This document shows positions 22,612 through 31,584 of a stretch of DNA of 31,584 nt, piece by piece. The notes below the pieces were generated by a model. The model did no database searches, was not told the origin of the DNA, and saw only the letters and a program-made list of their open reading frames with translations. How positions within the stretch are numbered: position 1 is the first letter of the stretch; the number at the start of each line of letters is the position of its first letter. Location: the NCBI GenBank assembly GCA_905182995.1, contig CAJJDP010000194.1:33758-65341 (forward strand), given 5' to 3'. Position numbers and translations under genes: made by a program. This stretch comes from Paramecium octaurelia. Taxonomy: Eukaryota; Ciliophora; Oligohymenophorea; Peniculida; Parameciidae.

Positions 22612-24940
22612 TATGATGAATGAGCAAAAATATTGTAGAACATCAATTTTATGTGACTTTAATTAAAATGACATGAAAATAATCGAATGGAACTGCTATA
22701 AGTTACCTAAGACTGAATATATACAACCACATTACTAATCTGTATTGAAAGAAATAGTACTTTATTAAAGAAATTAAATTCTTGATAATTTAGAAAATTA
22801 ATGCTAACTATATTATAATAAAATCCCAACTATATATTTCTGTCTATGTAAACAGAACCCCATCAAAAAATATAATATTATTAATTCCCGAATGTTTAAA
22901 GCTCTAAAATGACATAGTGTTTCTTTTTTTAAATCAATTATTCTTGTTTCACAAAAGAAAATCTTATGATTTTTGTACATAGCCCCATAAGATTTAATTT
23001 ATTATCCGATTATTCATAGATTAACGGGCGATAGAGGATAACTCATAAAATGAATCTTCCTTTAAATAGCCCATTCACCTTAGAAATCTGCTGATTCAAA
23101 AAACTTGATGAGATTACTTTGGAAGACTTTCATCAGGGGGGATTATGAATGATTGATTTATCTATTTTCATCCAAATATTTATATGCTAATTCCCTTTAG
23201 TATTTCTATATCTATTGTTAATTTTTAGAAACCAAATATTTCAAGATATTTTTGGAGGTTTTAATTTATTTGAATCAAAACATTTAAAGTTGATATGCTT
23301 ATACAATATTTATTATGTGACTGCGAACAACAAAGATATCAATATTGTATATTTTTTTAGGGTTATCTTTACTTTAATACTGTGGAATTAGCCAACGTTA
23401 TAATGAGAGATTTATGAAAATTAGTTAGCCAAAGTAAAGACGAGTATCTTATTAGAAATCTGTTTTTTTTGAGATCTCATCATCACCTTATTAAACTTGA
23501 ATTAACGTTCTTTAAATATTTTTTGTTTGTATAAAGCTTTTAAATGGGGTGAGATGATCCTTATCACTTTTTAGTCCTAATTTTTTTCGTAAAAGTTAAA
23601 CACGTTGACTCAATTATTATTAGTTTTTCATTAGAAACAATGGTCTTTTAAGTCAAAGATAAAGCGAATATAATGTAATAATTATCTTGAACTTTATATA
23701 GAATTGCTTAATATCTTGTGTATAAGATTTTCACTTATTAAATTTTTTGTTAACCTTTACTTAAGATGAAATATGTAAACCAAAAATCTGATGGTCATTC
23801 TTTTATTAATTATTATTTGCATTATAACCTATAAGAAAGTATTATTAACCTAACAATTTATAGGCTATGACTTCATTTTTATACTAAGTTAAGTGAGACA
23901 AGTAAAATGATCCTTATAAGCAAGAAATTAATGCACAAAACGTTATTACTTTTATTGGGCTTACTATCAAGAAAACTCCTACTTTTATATGGAAATTATA
24001 ATAAATAGGAGAATAATTATAATGAAACTTTCTAAAGCTCAAATATTGATCATCATATTAAATCATATAAGTCTAAAGAACTCTAGCCTGATATTTCTTC
24101 TCATATTTTGAAATAAAAAGCTAATCTTTGCAAAAAAGGATTAATCTGATCAAGGAGTATGCTTTTTAAAACTGCCATTAAATATTTTGGCGGCTATATC
24201 AACATAATTTAATTTCAGCAGCATTTTAACAAACTTGATTATTTATAAACTCAATCGAAGAAAAATATGGAGAGTCATAATAGCATTTTTGGTATAATGA
24301 GTAAAAACAATTAACATCATAGATCAAACTAACTCAATAAATTCTGTAATCACTAAAAGGCATTGTTCAAACATCAATTTTTAGATCAATAATGATAAAT
24401 CCAGAAATGTCTTAATATGGATGGCCCAAATTAATAACACTCAAGCAATATTAATATCAAACTAAATGAATACATTAATATATAAGTCAATCCATTTATT
24501 GTTTCTTGCTCACATTCCATTTCTACTAGACAAACTTTATTATTAACCTTTAGATTTCTTTAAATGAATAAAACCATTTAAAAATGAATTTTTTAATTTT
24601 TATCAACAAATTAATGAATTCACCTCATCCTAACGTTCTCTTCCACAAATTTAGGCTTCAGATATTAAACCAAACAGTCATTTATATAATCACTATTTTT
24701 TATTATTCTTTTCAATTCCTGCATGGAAAGTAAAACAAAAATAAAAGTACGGTAATGATTTCTTTTTCAAATTGCCTGTTTGATCAATTCTCTCTTCATT
24801 CCTCATCGAATGATTGCTAACAATCTCGAAATACTTTTAGTTTGTAGTTCTCATCCTATCCAGCCAATTAATTCATCAATTATCCTCTCAAGAAAACTAC
24901 CTATAACCATATCATTTTTTTTAAACTGGTTCTTCAATTA
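22612..24940. other. long AT-rich region without recognised genes
   Basis: No family is recognised on either strand. From about 24500 the plus strand becomes pyrimidine-rich, which suggests decayed coding sequence on the minus strand. Confidence 0.3.
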
Positions 24941-24941
24941 A

Positions 24942-25380
24942 TCACCTTTGCTTAATGAAACTATAACCTTAAACAAAATGACCACTTCTCAAAATATTAT
25001 AATTTCTAATAAATACAACACATATATGCGCAAAATTCTTAATCGGGCGATTATCTTCACAAAAATAAGCTGTTCAATTTTAACAAACTTATGTTTTAAC
25101 TTTCTTTGGTTGATTTTCTATTTTTCCTATATTCTCAATATCTAGACTTACCAATTATCCTCTCAATTTTTAATAGGTGTATCTTGATGTATAACCAAAG
25201 TTACAAAACAGAAAACATTTTATCTCCATTTTCAATGATCAGATATATGTCAATCAATTTAATAATTGCCTTGCTCTATCATTATATATATTCATCATTT
25301 TCAAATTATAATTTTCTTAATACTCACAATAACAAATTTCATATCTCCTTCTTCCAATCTGGTCACATTTTTTATAATTA
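24942..25380 (-). pseudogene. possible minus-strand gene remnant
   Basis: The plus strand is pyrimidine-rich here. On the minus strand 25139-24945 is open for 65 codons with one TGA at 25076 and reads KIENQPKKVKTQVCQN, TGA, TAYFCEDNRPIKNFAHIC. Upstream, near 25360, another phase reads KNVTRLEEGDMKFVIVSIKK. The cysteine and histidine spacing is not a zinc finger I can name. The plus-strand frames over the same bases give very hydrophobic Phe/Ile/Tyr-rich peptides, typical of the antisense of coding DNA. Confidence 0.25.
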
Positions 25381-25927
25381 TTATTAACAGCAAAAAGTAG
25401 AAATTAGTGCTTCTTCTGCCTAAAATGTCTTGATAATATTAGAAATTAAAAATTAAAATTCAATCAAGAAAAGAAAAAAGTACAGCAGTTTTAAAAATAA
25501 TATAGTGACAGCAATAATAAAAATGAGAATGATTAAATTTTCTTTAGAAATTATCCAATTACTTTAATATCAGCAAATATTGGAATGACATTCTAATAAA
25601 TTAGATATATTGATTATGCCTCTTGTCAATAAAAGGAGAACAATTACTGTTTAATTATATATACAGTAGATAAAAGCATATTTTATGATTAGCGATCTCA
25701 AATGATATAGTAAACATCAGCTTTCTCTGACCATTTCATAAGGAAATTAGTATATCAAAAAGATTTTTTTAGGATTTTAGTTTTGTTTTTCTTGATTAGA
25801 CTCCCCTATAGTTTCAATGTAAATTATTAAAATGTTGATGATTGAAAAACAAAGTTAAAGCTACAGTTAATTTAAGGCAATTTACATTTCTATTATCTTT
25901 GCACTAAGTATTTATGGCAGGAAATAA
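25381..25927. other. AT-rich spacer
   Basis: No supported feature. Confidence 0.35.
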
Positions 25928-26960
25928 TCATTTCTGGAGCACAAATTTTTCTAATTTCTTCCTTCCTATAAACATCGATTAAATCCAATATATATTTTCA
26001 ATAGTAAGAGTCTTTTCATTAAAATTGTCTTTTAATTTTCGTTATCTGAGTTGAGTATTTTCAAAGTAGATTCTTGATTTTTCCCTTTTGTGAATTTATA
26101 TTTTACTATTAATATTTTATGCTAATAATAAATTTTATGGAAAAATCTTGTTTTTCTAGAGCCCCATATTCACTTTGCAGAAATGGTCCAATTCTTCTTC
26201 CCTTACCCAGAATAGTTATGTATAAAAGGGAAATATTGTTATATTAAATCTCTTCTATGAATTCAAATAACCACAAAGCTTATCTTGTTTATGAACATTG
26301 CCTATTATACTAGCATTCTTTAGAAATCCTTTTAGTTCTGTAAGATACATCCCTATGTATCTTTTCTGCCCAAATAATCAAACTAACTCTTAATTTATAC
26401 CTAAAATTTCTTGATTATCTACTGTAATTCTCAAAGACCATCTCATCTCGCGTTTTTTAAGAATGGGTTCTACTTATTCAATTATTTTTCCTTCAATCTC
26501 AAATCTTACCATGCCTCCAATCCATCTCTCTCTACCTTATCCTGATTTACCTTACATCTTATATTCACAATCTCAAGACTCCCTCAATTTAATTCCTCTC
26601 TCCTTCTCTTCATATAACCATGATCTTTCATTAGATCTAGTTACCTAATCATTATGGGAGGAGTTGTAAAATTACCCTTAGAGTTCAATTTAGCTACCTC
26701 CTGAGTCAATCCGAAACTCAAAACCACTTTAATAAATTCTTCCCTGGATATTGCAGGACATTTATAGTTTTCCTATTACATATTCTCCATTATCCTTTAG
26801 TATTGATGAATTATATCATATCTAATTTCTCTTTCCTTTCAATTTTAATAATCTTCCTGTCATTCCTTAGGTTCTCAACAGACATCTTCCAGTTACTTCT
26901 TATCATCGCTATTTCATTATCCTTGTCTCTATAAACTCTATTAAACAGTTTAATAATTTT
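25928..26960 (-). pseudogene. decayed gene, three frames in series, family unknown
   Basis: Phase one, 26948-26721, 76 codons: LFNRVYRDKDNEIAMIRSNW, then KIIKIERKEKLDMIQF. Phase two, from about 26817 to 26445, starts near the ATG at 26790 (MENMQQENYKCPAISREEF, then LMKDHGYMKRRREELN), has one TGA at 26586 and ends at 26445. Phase three, 26572-25928, has one TGA at 26380 and then 149 open codons (VEPILKKREMRWSLRITVDN, later KRYIGMYLTELKGFLKN, then FYTQLFWVREEELDHFCKVN). Overlapping phases and two internal TGAs suggest one protein of about 350 residues with two indels. The charged, helical composition is convincing, and the plus strand shows the expected C/T-rich antisense. I do not recognise the family. 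A retroelement-encoded segment is possible, since a LINE lies upstream on the same strand. Confidence 0.5.
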
Positions 26961-27630
26961 TGTTCAATTGATAAGGTGCATCATCCCATCTTCATCTAAT
27001 GATGTGATCATACGTCTAGTCAACCTTTAATCGTTCATTCTAATTTACAATCTATTTCTTTAATTGGGAAATTTTCCGATTAATAAATTGCTATAATTCA
27101 TTATTTACATTACCTAACAGATCCCATTAAATCTTGAATATTTTAACAATGTTGAAATCTGATTGCACATTCTGTTCTTTTCTGATGATTTCGAAAATCA
27201 TACTTTTAAAAGATGTAAAATATAATTTAATTCCCTCCCAATACCTTTAACAGACTTCCATTTGTTTAAATTGAGTTGTAATTCCAATAGATACTACTTG
27301 GGATAAGGATGTCCATTTCATTTTATGTGAAGGTCTTTTTTGATTTTTTTTGATATAATGAATTTATATACTTGTGGGGGAGAAATACTTTTTATCTTCA
27401 AAAACAAAACTTAACTTAGTTTATAAAATCTAGTATATATTTTGAATATAAAGTGAATCTAAAGGTGGCAATAAAAGAGGAGAGTGCTGTTTTCGATAGA
27501 AATTTAACCTAGAATAATTAAAATGGTTGATTACTTCTAATCTAAAGTTAGTATATCTATTCTAATCTTAACAAAACGATAAATCTTACAAAGAAGCCAA
27601 AGTTCTTGTTATACTAAGTTAAATAATTCA
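26961..27630. other. AT-rich spacer, possibly the 5' end of the downstream remnant
   Basis: The minus strand remains purine-rich to about 27300, so the remnant at 25.9-27.0 kb may extend here, but I could not follow a protein. Confidence 0.3.
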
Positions 27631-27739
27631 ACATCATCTCGAGAGTGGCTTGAGTCAGCAAGGTCTTTGGAATGAGGCTACAGCTCCTAGTTTTTGGATT
27701 TAACTCTCTTCCCTTATGGTTATAATCCCACCATGATGT
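27631..27739 (+). repeat. possible tRNA-like / SINE-like element
   Basis: A box-A-like string GTGGCTTGAGTCAGCAAGG (27645-27663) and a degenerate box-B-like string GGTTATAATCC (27718-27728) are 73 bases apart, close to the spacing in class II (Leu/Ser) tRNA genes. The ends carry a perfect 7-bp inverted repeat, ACATCAT (27631-27637) and ATGATGT (27733-27739), of acceptor-stem length. However, the T-arm and anticodon arm do not fold, so this is not an intact tRNA. The box-A string resembles that at 14293. The region is less AT-rich than its flanks. Confidence 0.25.
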
Positions 27740-28951
27740 CATAGAAGTTTTCGTTAACAAAATTTTTAATAGGTAAGTTTTAGGATTAGAAGAATTTCCA
27801 ATTTTAGATAATTTTTCAATTTTTCAATTCAATTTAATATATTTGAAAACAAAAAACTTTTGGAATTTTTGATAATAAAATAAATTAACTTTCGCGCATA
27901 CTTTTCATTAATTTGGTAAAATAAGAATAATATTCTATTAACAGTTTGGTTCGATTTCTTTTCATTTTTGGAGCAAAGTGCTCATAAATTATAAAGAGTT
28001 TCCTCTAATAAAAGTTATATAGTCGGCTTTCATAGCTCTTTGAATTTGATGAGCCAATTTATCATTTTTCTTTTAAATTAAAGGAAGCAAGCTATTATGC
28101 CCACCAATAACAATCCCAGTTTCCATTGTAGACTTCCATTAATTTTGATAATTAGTTTAACTAGGTCAAAAAAGCTCAATTACTTATTTCTAGTTTTCTT
28201 GAGCCAAAATTTAGGATCATTTATTTTAATCTCATAAAGAGTTAGAGGTTTAAATATAGATATATTTCAGGAGTTAATTTTATTTTGATATCAAAGAATT
28301 TAGATTAATTATCCTTCTTTTTTATAAATATATTCTTATGAGCTCAGGGTCAAACTCATAATTAAGTTTGCAATCTATATCACTTAAGCTATATTTAGAG
28401 GTTTTCCCTCTATTAATTGTTTAGTTATATTATTGGTAACAAAGTTAACATTGCATCTTTAAATTTAACACCGCAGTAAAATGATTTTTCTTAACTTCTT
28501 CAAAATTTGAATTTCTAGAAGATTCAGAAAAGTTAATTAGTTATTTAATTTGCTAAAGATTTTAAAATGGATTCTCATAACACCTTTATTATTAATACAC
28601 TAAGTATATAAATACCGGTGACAAAAATATTATAAAAAAATTGAAATTTATTAAATATAGAAAGGCTAATAAATGCAAATCTTTAAGATTTGTTTTATCA
28701 TCTTAAAAAAAGCTACATATACCACAACTAATTTAAAAAAATTAGAATAACATTACCATAATGAAATAGTTTATCTAATTGAAATATCGATTCAAATGAA
28801 TTTGGGTTAAAATGGTGAGTATGTGTCTCTATATTAAAAAAGACATCATAGCATATACTCAACTTAAAATTAAAAAATCCTTTGTGAAAAGGATTAACTG
28901 ATTTTAACATAATCAGGGAGAATCATCTAAATAACTGTTTTAAAAAAAACT

Positions 28952-29062
28952 GAAATTATTTTGTTTAATAAATGATATAAAATCAATTGAAATTATATTA
29001 TTTATTAAATGATATATAATCAATTGAAATTCTATAGTTAATTTAATGATATAAAATAAATC
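28952..29062 (-). repeat. 37-bp tandem repeat, three units
   Basis: Three consecutive units of exactly 37 bases: 28952-28988, 28989-29025, 29026-29062. Each plus-strand unit begins GAAATT and ends with a string like ATGATATAAAATCAATT. Units one and two are nearly identical and the third is more diverged. Read on the minus strand, unit one matches the first unit of the array at 31281 over roughly 32 of 37 bases, so the two arrays are inverted copies of one satellite. The array falls inside the LINE, immediately after its FADDD catalytic box. Confidence 0.9.
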
Positions 29063-30091
29063 GATGAAAAATCTATATTTTACAATGTCTAACAAAGAAT
29101 ATATCATCATCAGCAAATTAGTAACTTTCATATTCAAATGAAATAGACTATTTTAGATAACTTAGATAATTTTCCATATAAATATTAAATAAAGCTGGCT
29201 AAAGTGGAGAGTCCTAGGGTGCCCCATTATTAAAATGATATTTCTATGTGTTAGTGGACATTTGTAGTAAAGATTTTGATACAGAATTTCTAAAAAAATT
29301 ATATCTTAATGATCTAAGATTTGTTTTTGTCTTAAATTTTAAAAAGCTAATCTCTATCTATACTGTTGAATGCATTACTAAAGTCAATTAATACGCAAAT
29401 CATTCTAACTCCCTTCTTAAAATTATTTATCTTATTTAGTAAATTGATGTTGTTAATTTGAGTTGAAGAACATGGTATAAATCCAGATTGTTGCTTTGCT
29501 AAATTTAGAGCATAGGTAAAAATTTTAATTCCAAGAATTTAAAAAGTGAGCTCCAAATTGTTTTAGGCCTGAACTATGATATATTAAGGATATCTGGATA
29601 AACTTTATTTAATGGAATAATTCTAGCCCTGCAACAATTTAAGTGGGTTTCAATCATATTATTAGTCAAAATATTCTTCAAAATATGGATATTTTTGGTT
29701 TGTCTCAAGAAATTATCAGATATTCCATCGTAAGTAATCGATTTTTATAGGACATCCTTTTCTAATTATCAATTATATCAAAATCTTCTAGAGGGGGTAA
29801 TGAGGGTCGGAGTTTCGATTTGAGTTATTATCCTTTCGATATTAGACTAAGTTATTCTAGGCAGATATTCATAGCTGCATCCCCAAACTATAATCTATTT
29901 GAGTCATATCCATTTTCAACAGATTGTTTTATAAAACCTTTGATTTCAAATTCAATTGTAAATTATGAAATACATTGAATATTTAATAATTGATCCAACA
30001 ATTAATTATTCTGCATTTATTTCTATGATATTTTACATTATGCTTTATCATCAATTAATATTAATATCACATTTTGATTATTCATTTTTAA

Positions 30092-30240
30092 ATATCCTCT
30101 TTGATATTATTCCTTCTCATTATCCAATCTCGGCTTCGAAAAATCAAGATTTTTTTTCTGTGCCTTATTGGCTGCCAACTACTTTTCCTTTTTGTTCATT
30201 AGAATTTGAGATTTGATTTGTATGAAAAATCTCCTTTTCT
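30092..30240 (-). repeat. diverged direct repeat, copy 1
   Basis: This segment resembles 30600-30772 in the same orientation. Shared plus-strand strings include CTTTGATATTATT versus CTTGGATATTATT, TTATCCAATCTC versus TTATTCAATCTC, TTGGCTGCCAACTACTTTTC versus TTGGTTGCCAACTCCTTTTC, and GAAAAATCTCCTT in both. The offset is about 510-530 bases with small indels. On the minus strand both copies encode KKEK(Q/E)LA-type helices in the LINE linker. Confidence 0.6.
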
Positions 30241-30599
30241 TTTGTTAAAGTTGGCTAATTATAAGGGGTTGAGTATTATTACAAATGGGTATGATTTGGC
30301 ATTATTATTTTTATTATGTCATAATCCACGTTTTCTGAAAAATGATTCAAATTGAATCCCCAAGTCTTTTCAATTTTTAATTATTGAAATTCCTCAGATA
30401 GATGTGAAGAGGTAGCGTTAGTTAGCAAGAGTTATCCAACTTCTCTCTTTTGTTGTTATTCTGAAAACCTTTTTTGGTCATCCAATTAAATAAATATTGA
30501 GTTGTGATACACTCTCAGTCTTTAACGATAATTACTTTATCATGATTAAAAGTTTCTTAAATTAACTTTAAAATAAAACATAATGATTATTCAATGTTA

Positions 30600-30772
30600 T
30601 ATATCTTCTTGGATATTATTAGTACTTTCTAATTATTCAATCTCCACCTTGATAATTTAGAATTATTTCTATTTCTCTTCTAGTTTTTTTGTTTGTTTGC
30701 TATATTGGTTGCCAACTCCTTTTCCTTCTTGTACAATAAGCTATGGATCGTTTGAAAAATCTCCTTGATTAG
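30600..30772 (-). repeat. diverged direct repeat, copy 2
   Basis: Partner of the repeat at 30092-30240. On the minus strand it reads LLYKKEKELATNIANKQK, against LMNKKEKQLAANKAQKK in copy 1. It is either an internal duplication of the LINE protein or the remains of two tandemly inserted LINE copies. Confidence 0.6.
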
Positions 30773-30780
30773 CCCTTTTA

Positions 30781-31264
30781 ATGGAAGTATAAATCAAAAA
30801 AACAGCATTTAAATAAATTCATTATAATTTCTAGAAATTCAAAAAATCCTTTTTCTAACGTTTAATGAAATAGATTATATAGAGAATGCAATATTAAAAA
30901 AATTTCGATTTATGAGTAATGAGCACTGCTTGGATTCAACATCAAGAAATTAACATAAATTAACAAAAATTCTAATATGAATAGATACCCAGAAATCGAT
31001 TATTTATTTTCCTTATAGGAGAATCATTCATCATGGTTGTAAGAATATATTCAATAATCTAATTCAGAAAAATCCTCATTAATTAACATATATCACGATT
31101 TTCTCAAAGGTTTCCATTTGACAAAGGAACATGTTTCTTTATAGAGTTTTTAATAATATTGTAAAGTTCAAGGATATTCATATAAAAAGCGTTCCAAGAT
31201 TTCAAAGCCATAAAAAAAAAAAAAATCAAAGCAATGTATTCATGCATAACTATTTTTACATCAC
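30781..31264. other. AT-rich interval between LINE linker and satellite
   Basis: It contains an uninterrupted A-run of 13-14 bases at about 31212-31225 and no recognisable gene. A minus-strand standard-code frame over 31104-31319 runs into the satellite array and encodes mostly hydrophobic residues, so I do not call it a gene. Confidence 0.35.
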
Positions 31265-31584
31265 ATAACAAAATAATTTTAATTGATTTTATATCAGTAA
31301 ATAAACAAAATAATTTCAATTTATTTGAAATCTTTCAAGAAACATTATAATTTTAATTGATTGTATATCTAATATTAAATAAAATATATTTAATTGAATT
31401 TGTATCATTCATTAAGAAATTATTTTCAATTGATTTTATCTTCAAATATCATTATAAATTCAATTTATTTTATATCATCTAATAAACAAAATATTTTGAA
31501 TTTATTTGATATCATTAAGTAAACATAATTTAAACATAATTTTAATAGAAATTATAGTATTTATTAAATAAAATATTTTCAATT
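31265..31584 (+). repeat. 37-bp AT-rich tandem (satellite) array, continues past window end
   Basis: At least eight units plus a partial: 31281-31317, 31318-31354, 31355-31391, 31392-31427, 31428-31461, 31462-31498, 31499-31543 and 31544-31580, then the first bases of another. Unit lengths are 37, 37, 37, 36, 34, 37, 45 and 37. Each starts AATT(G/T)A, has a central ATATCA-like core and ends with AAAATA-TTT(T/C/G). The 45-base unit carries a short internal duplication of AAACATAATTT. The array is the inverted counterpart of the three units at 28952-29062. Confidence 0.9.

Larger units (their letters stand above)
27964..30780 (-). mobile_element. non-LTR (LINE-type) retrotransposon, degenerate, best preserved element of the window
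   Basis: From 30346 to 29708 the minus strand is open for 213 codons without TGA, ending in a segment with GYDSNRLQFGDAAMNI and LPPLEDFDII. The reverse transcriptase follows after one shift: SITYDGISDNFL (29741-; LINE KxxxxDGIS motif), RARIIPLNKVYPDI, QFRPKTIWSSLFKFLEL (29768-29403 frame). Next come QQSGFIPCSSTQIN and VLIDFSNAFNSIDRD with the catalytic Asp at 29385 (frame of 29520). After another shift come GAPQDSPLQPALFNIY (29222-) and FADDD (29117-29103), the YxDD box with Phe for Tyr. A further piece resembling the post-catalytic KxN...KS region is found only at about 28175-28085, with IGGHNSLLPLI, ending at the TGA at 27964. In between lies a 37-bp repeat array. Frameshifts show it is inactive. 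Upstream of the reverse transcriptase the linker contains a duplicated segment. Confidence 0.85.

Noticed and set aside
25106..25387. 93-codon hydrophobic plus-strand frame resembling a membrane protein
   Set aside because: Phe/Ile/Tyr/Asn-rich composition is what antisense AT-rich coding DNA gives; the minus strand has better, though broken, coding sequence.
26200..26400. LAGLIDADG homing endonuclease
   Set aside because: The sheet-like segment fits loosely, but the putative helix has the wrong spacing and lacks a convincing catalytic acid.
26463..26648. 61-codon plus-strand frame rich in Ser, Pro and Leu
   Set aside because: It is the antisense of purine-rich minus-strand coding sequence, which yields typical artificial Ser/Pro/Leu-rich peptides.
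27631..27739. Intact class II tRNA gene
   Set aside because: Although the box spacing and 7-bp complementary ends are suggestive, neither the anticodon arm nor the T arm pairs.
28940..29137. 65-codon minus-strand standard-code frame
   Set aside because: It is a different phase from the one carrying GAPQ...FADDD and runs through the satellite array; an artefact of overlap.
29965..30216. 83-codon plus-strand frame
   Set aside because: It is opposite the 213-codon LINE frame on the minus strand.
1..31584. Telomere repeats (GGGGTT/GGGTTT), CRISPR arrays and the Tetrahymena chromosome-breakage sequence
   Set aside because: None was seen on reading either strand.

Overview
This window looks like ciliate DNA, most likely from a Paramecium-type germline (micronuclear) or otherwise decayed, gene-poor region. 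It is very AT-rich (roughly three quarters A+T) and has no long open frame under the standard code. The protein families I can recognise only become readable when TAA and TAG are read as glutamine and TGA alone as stop, as in Paramecium and Tetrahymena. The WD40 remnant at about 13 kb has a blade and tail layout that I associate with Paramecium WD40 proteins. That attribution comes from memory of the family, not from a search.

Almost everything here is broken. Recognisable proteins shift between frames every few dozen to few hundred bases and carry in-frame TGA codons. Four remnants can be assigned to a family: a non-LTR (LINE-type) reverse transcriptase on the plus strand at about 5.8-6.5 kb, a protein-kinase-like gene (plus, about 9.9-11.5 kb), a WD40-repeat gene with a coiled-coil lead-in (minus, about 13.0-14.0 kb), and a second, better preserved LINE (minus, about 28.0-30.8 kb). 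About nine other stretches look like decayed coding sequence with no family I can name. The longest are a minus-strand frame running from 5795 to about 2830 and a plus-strand one from about 15.5 to 17.5 kb.

Layout: 0.5-2.4 kb, plus-strand remnant; 2.8-5.8 kb, long minus-strand remnant that meets the plus-strand LINE head to head; 5.8-7.1 kb, LINE plus a G+C-richer coding-like island; 7.7-8.2 kb (plus) and 8.8-9.4 kb (minus), small remnants; 9.9-11.5 kb kinase; 13.0-14.0 kb WD40; 14.3 kb a perfect hairpin and tRNA-promoter-like boxes; 15.5-17.5 kb plus remnant; 18.4-19.2 kb minus remnant; 19.6-20.4 and 22.3-22.6 kb plus remnants; 24.9-25.1 and 25.9-27.0 kb minus remnants; 28.0-30.8 kb LINE; 31.3 kb to the end, a 37-bp tandem array that continues off the window.

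The most unusual structure is the right end. A 37-bp AT-rich tandem repeat occurs as three units inside the minus-strand LINE (28952-29062) and as at least eight units at the window edge (31281-31584) in the opposite orientation, with the LINE reverse transcriptase core between them. The smaller array sits between two parts of the reverse transcriptase that should be nearly adjacent. I see no intact gene set working together: the picture is a graveyard of host genes and retroelements. Caveat: when only TGA is a stop, random AT-rich DNA stays open for about 55-60 codons on average, so unassigned open frames of 50-120 codons are weak evidence on their own.
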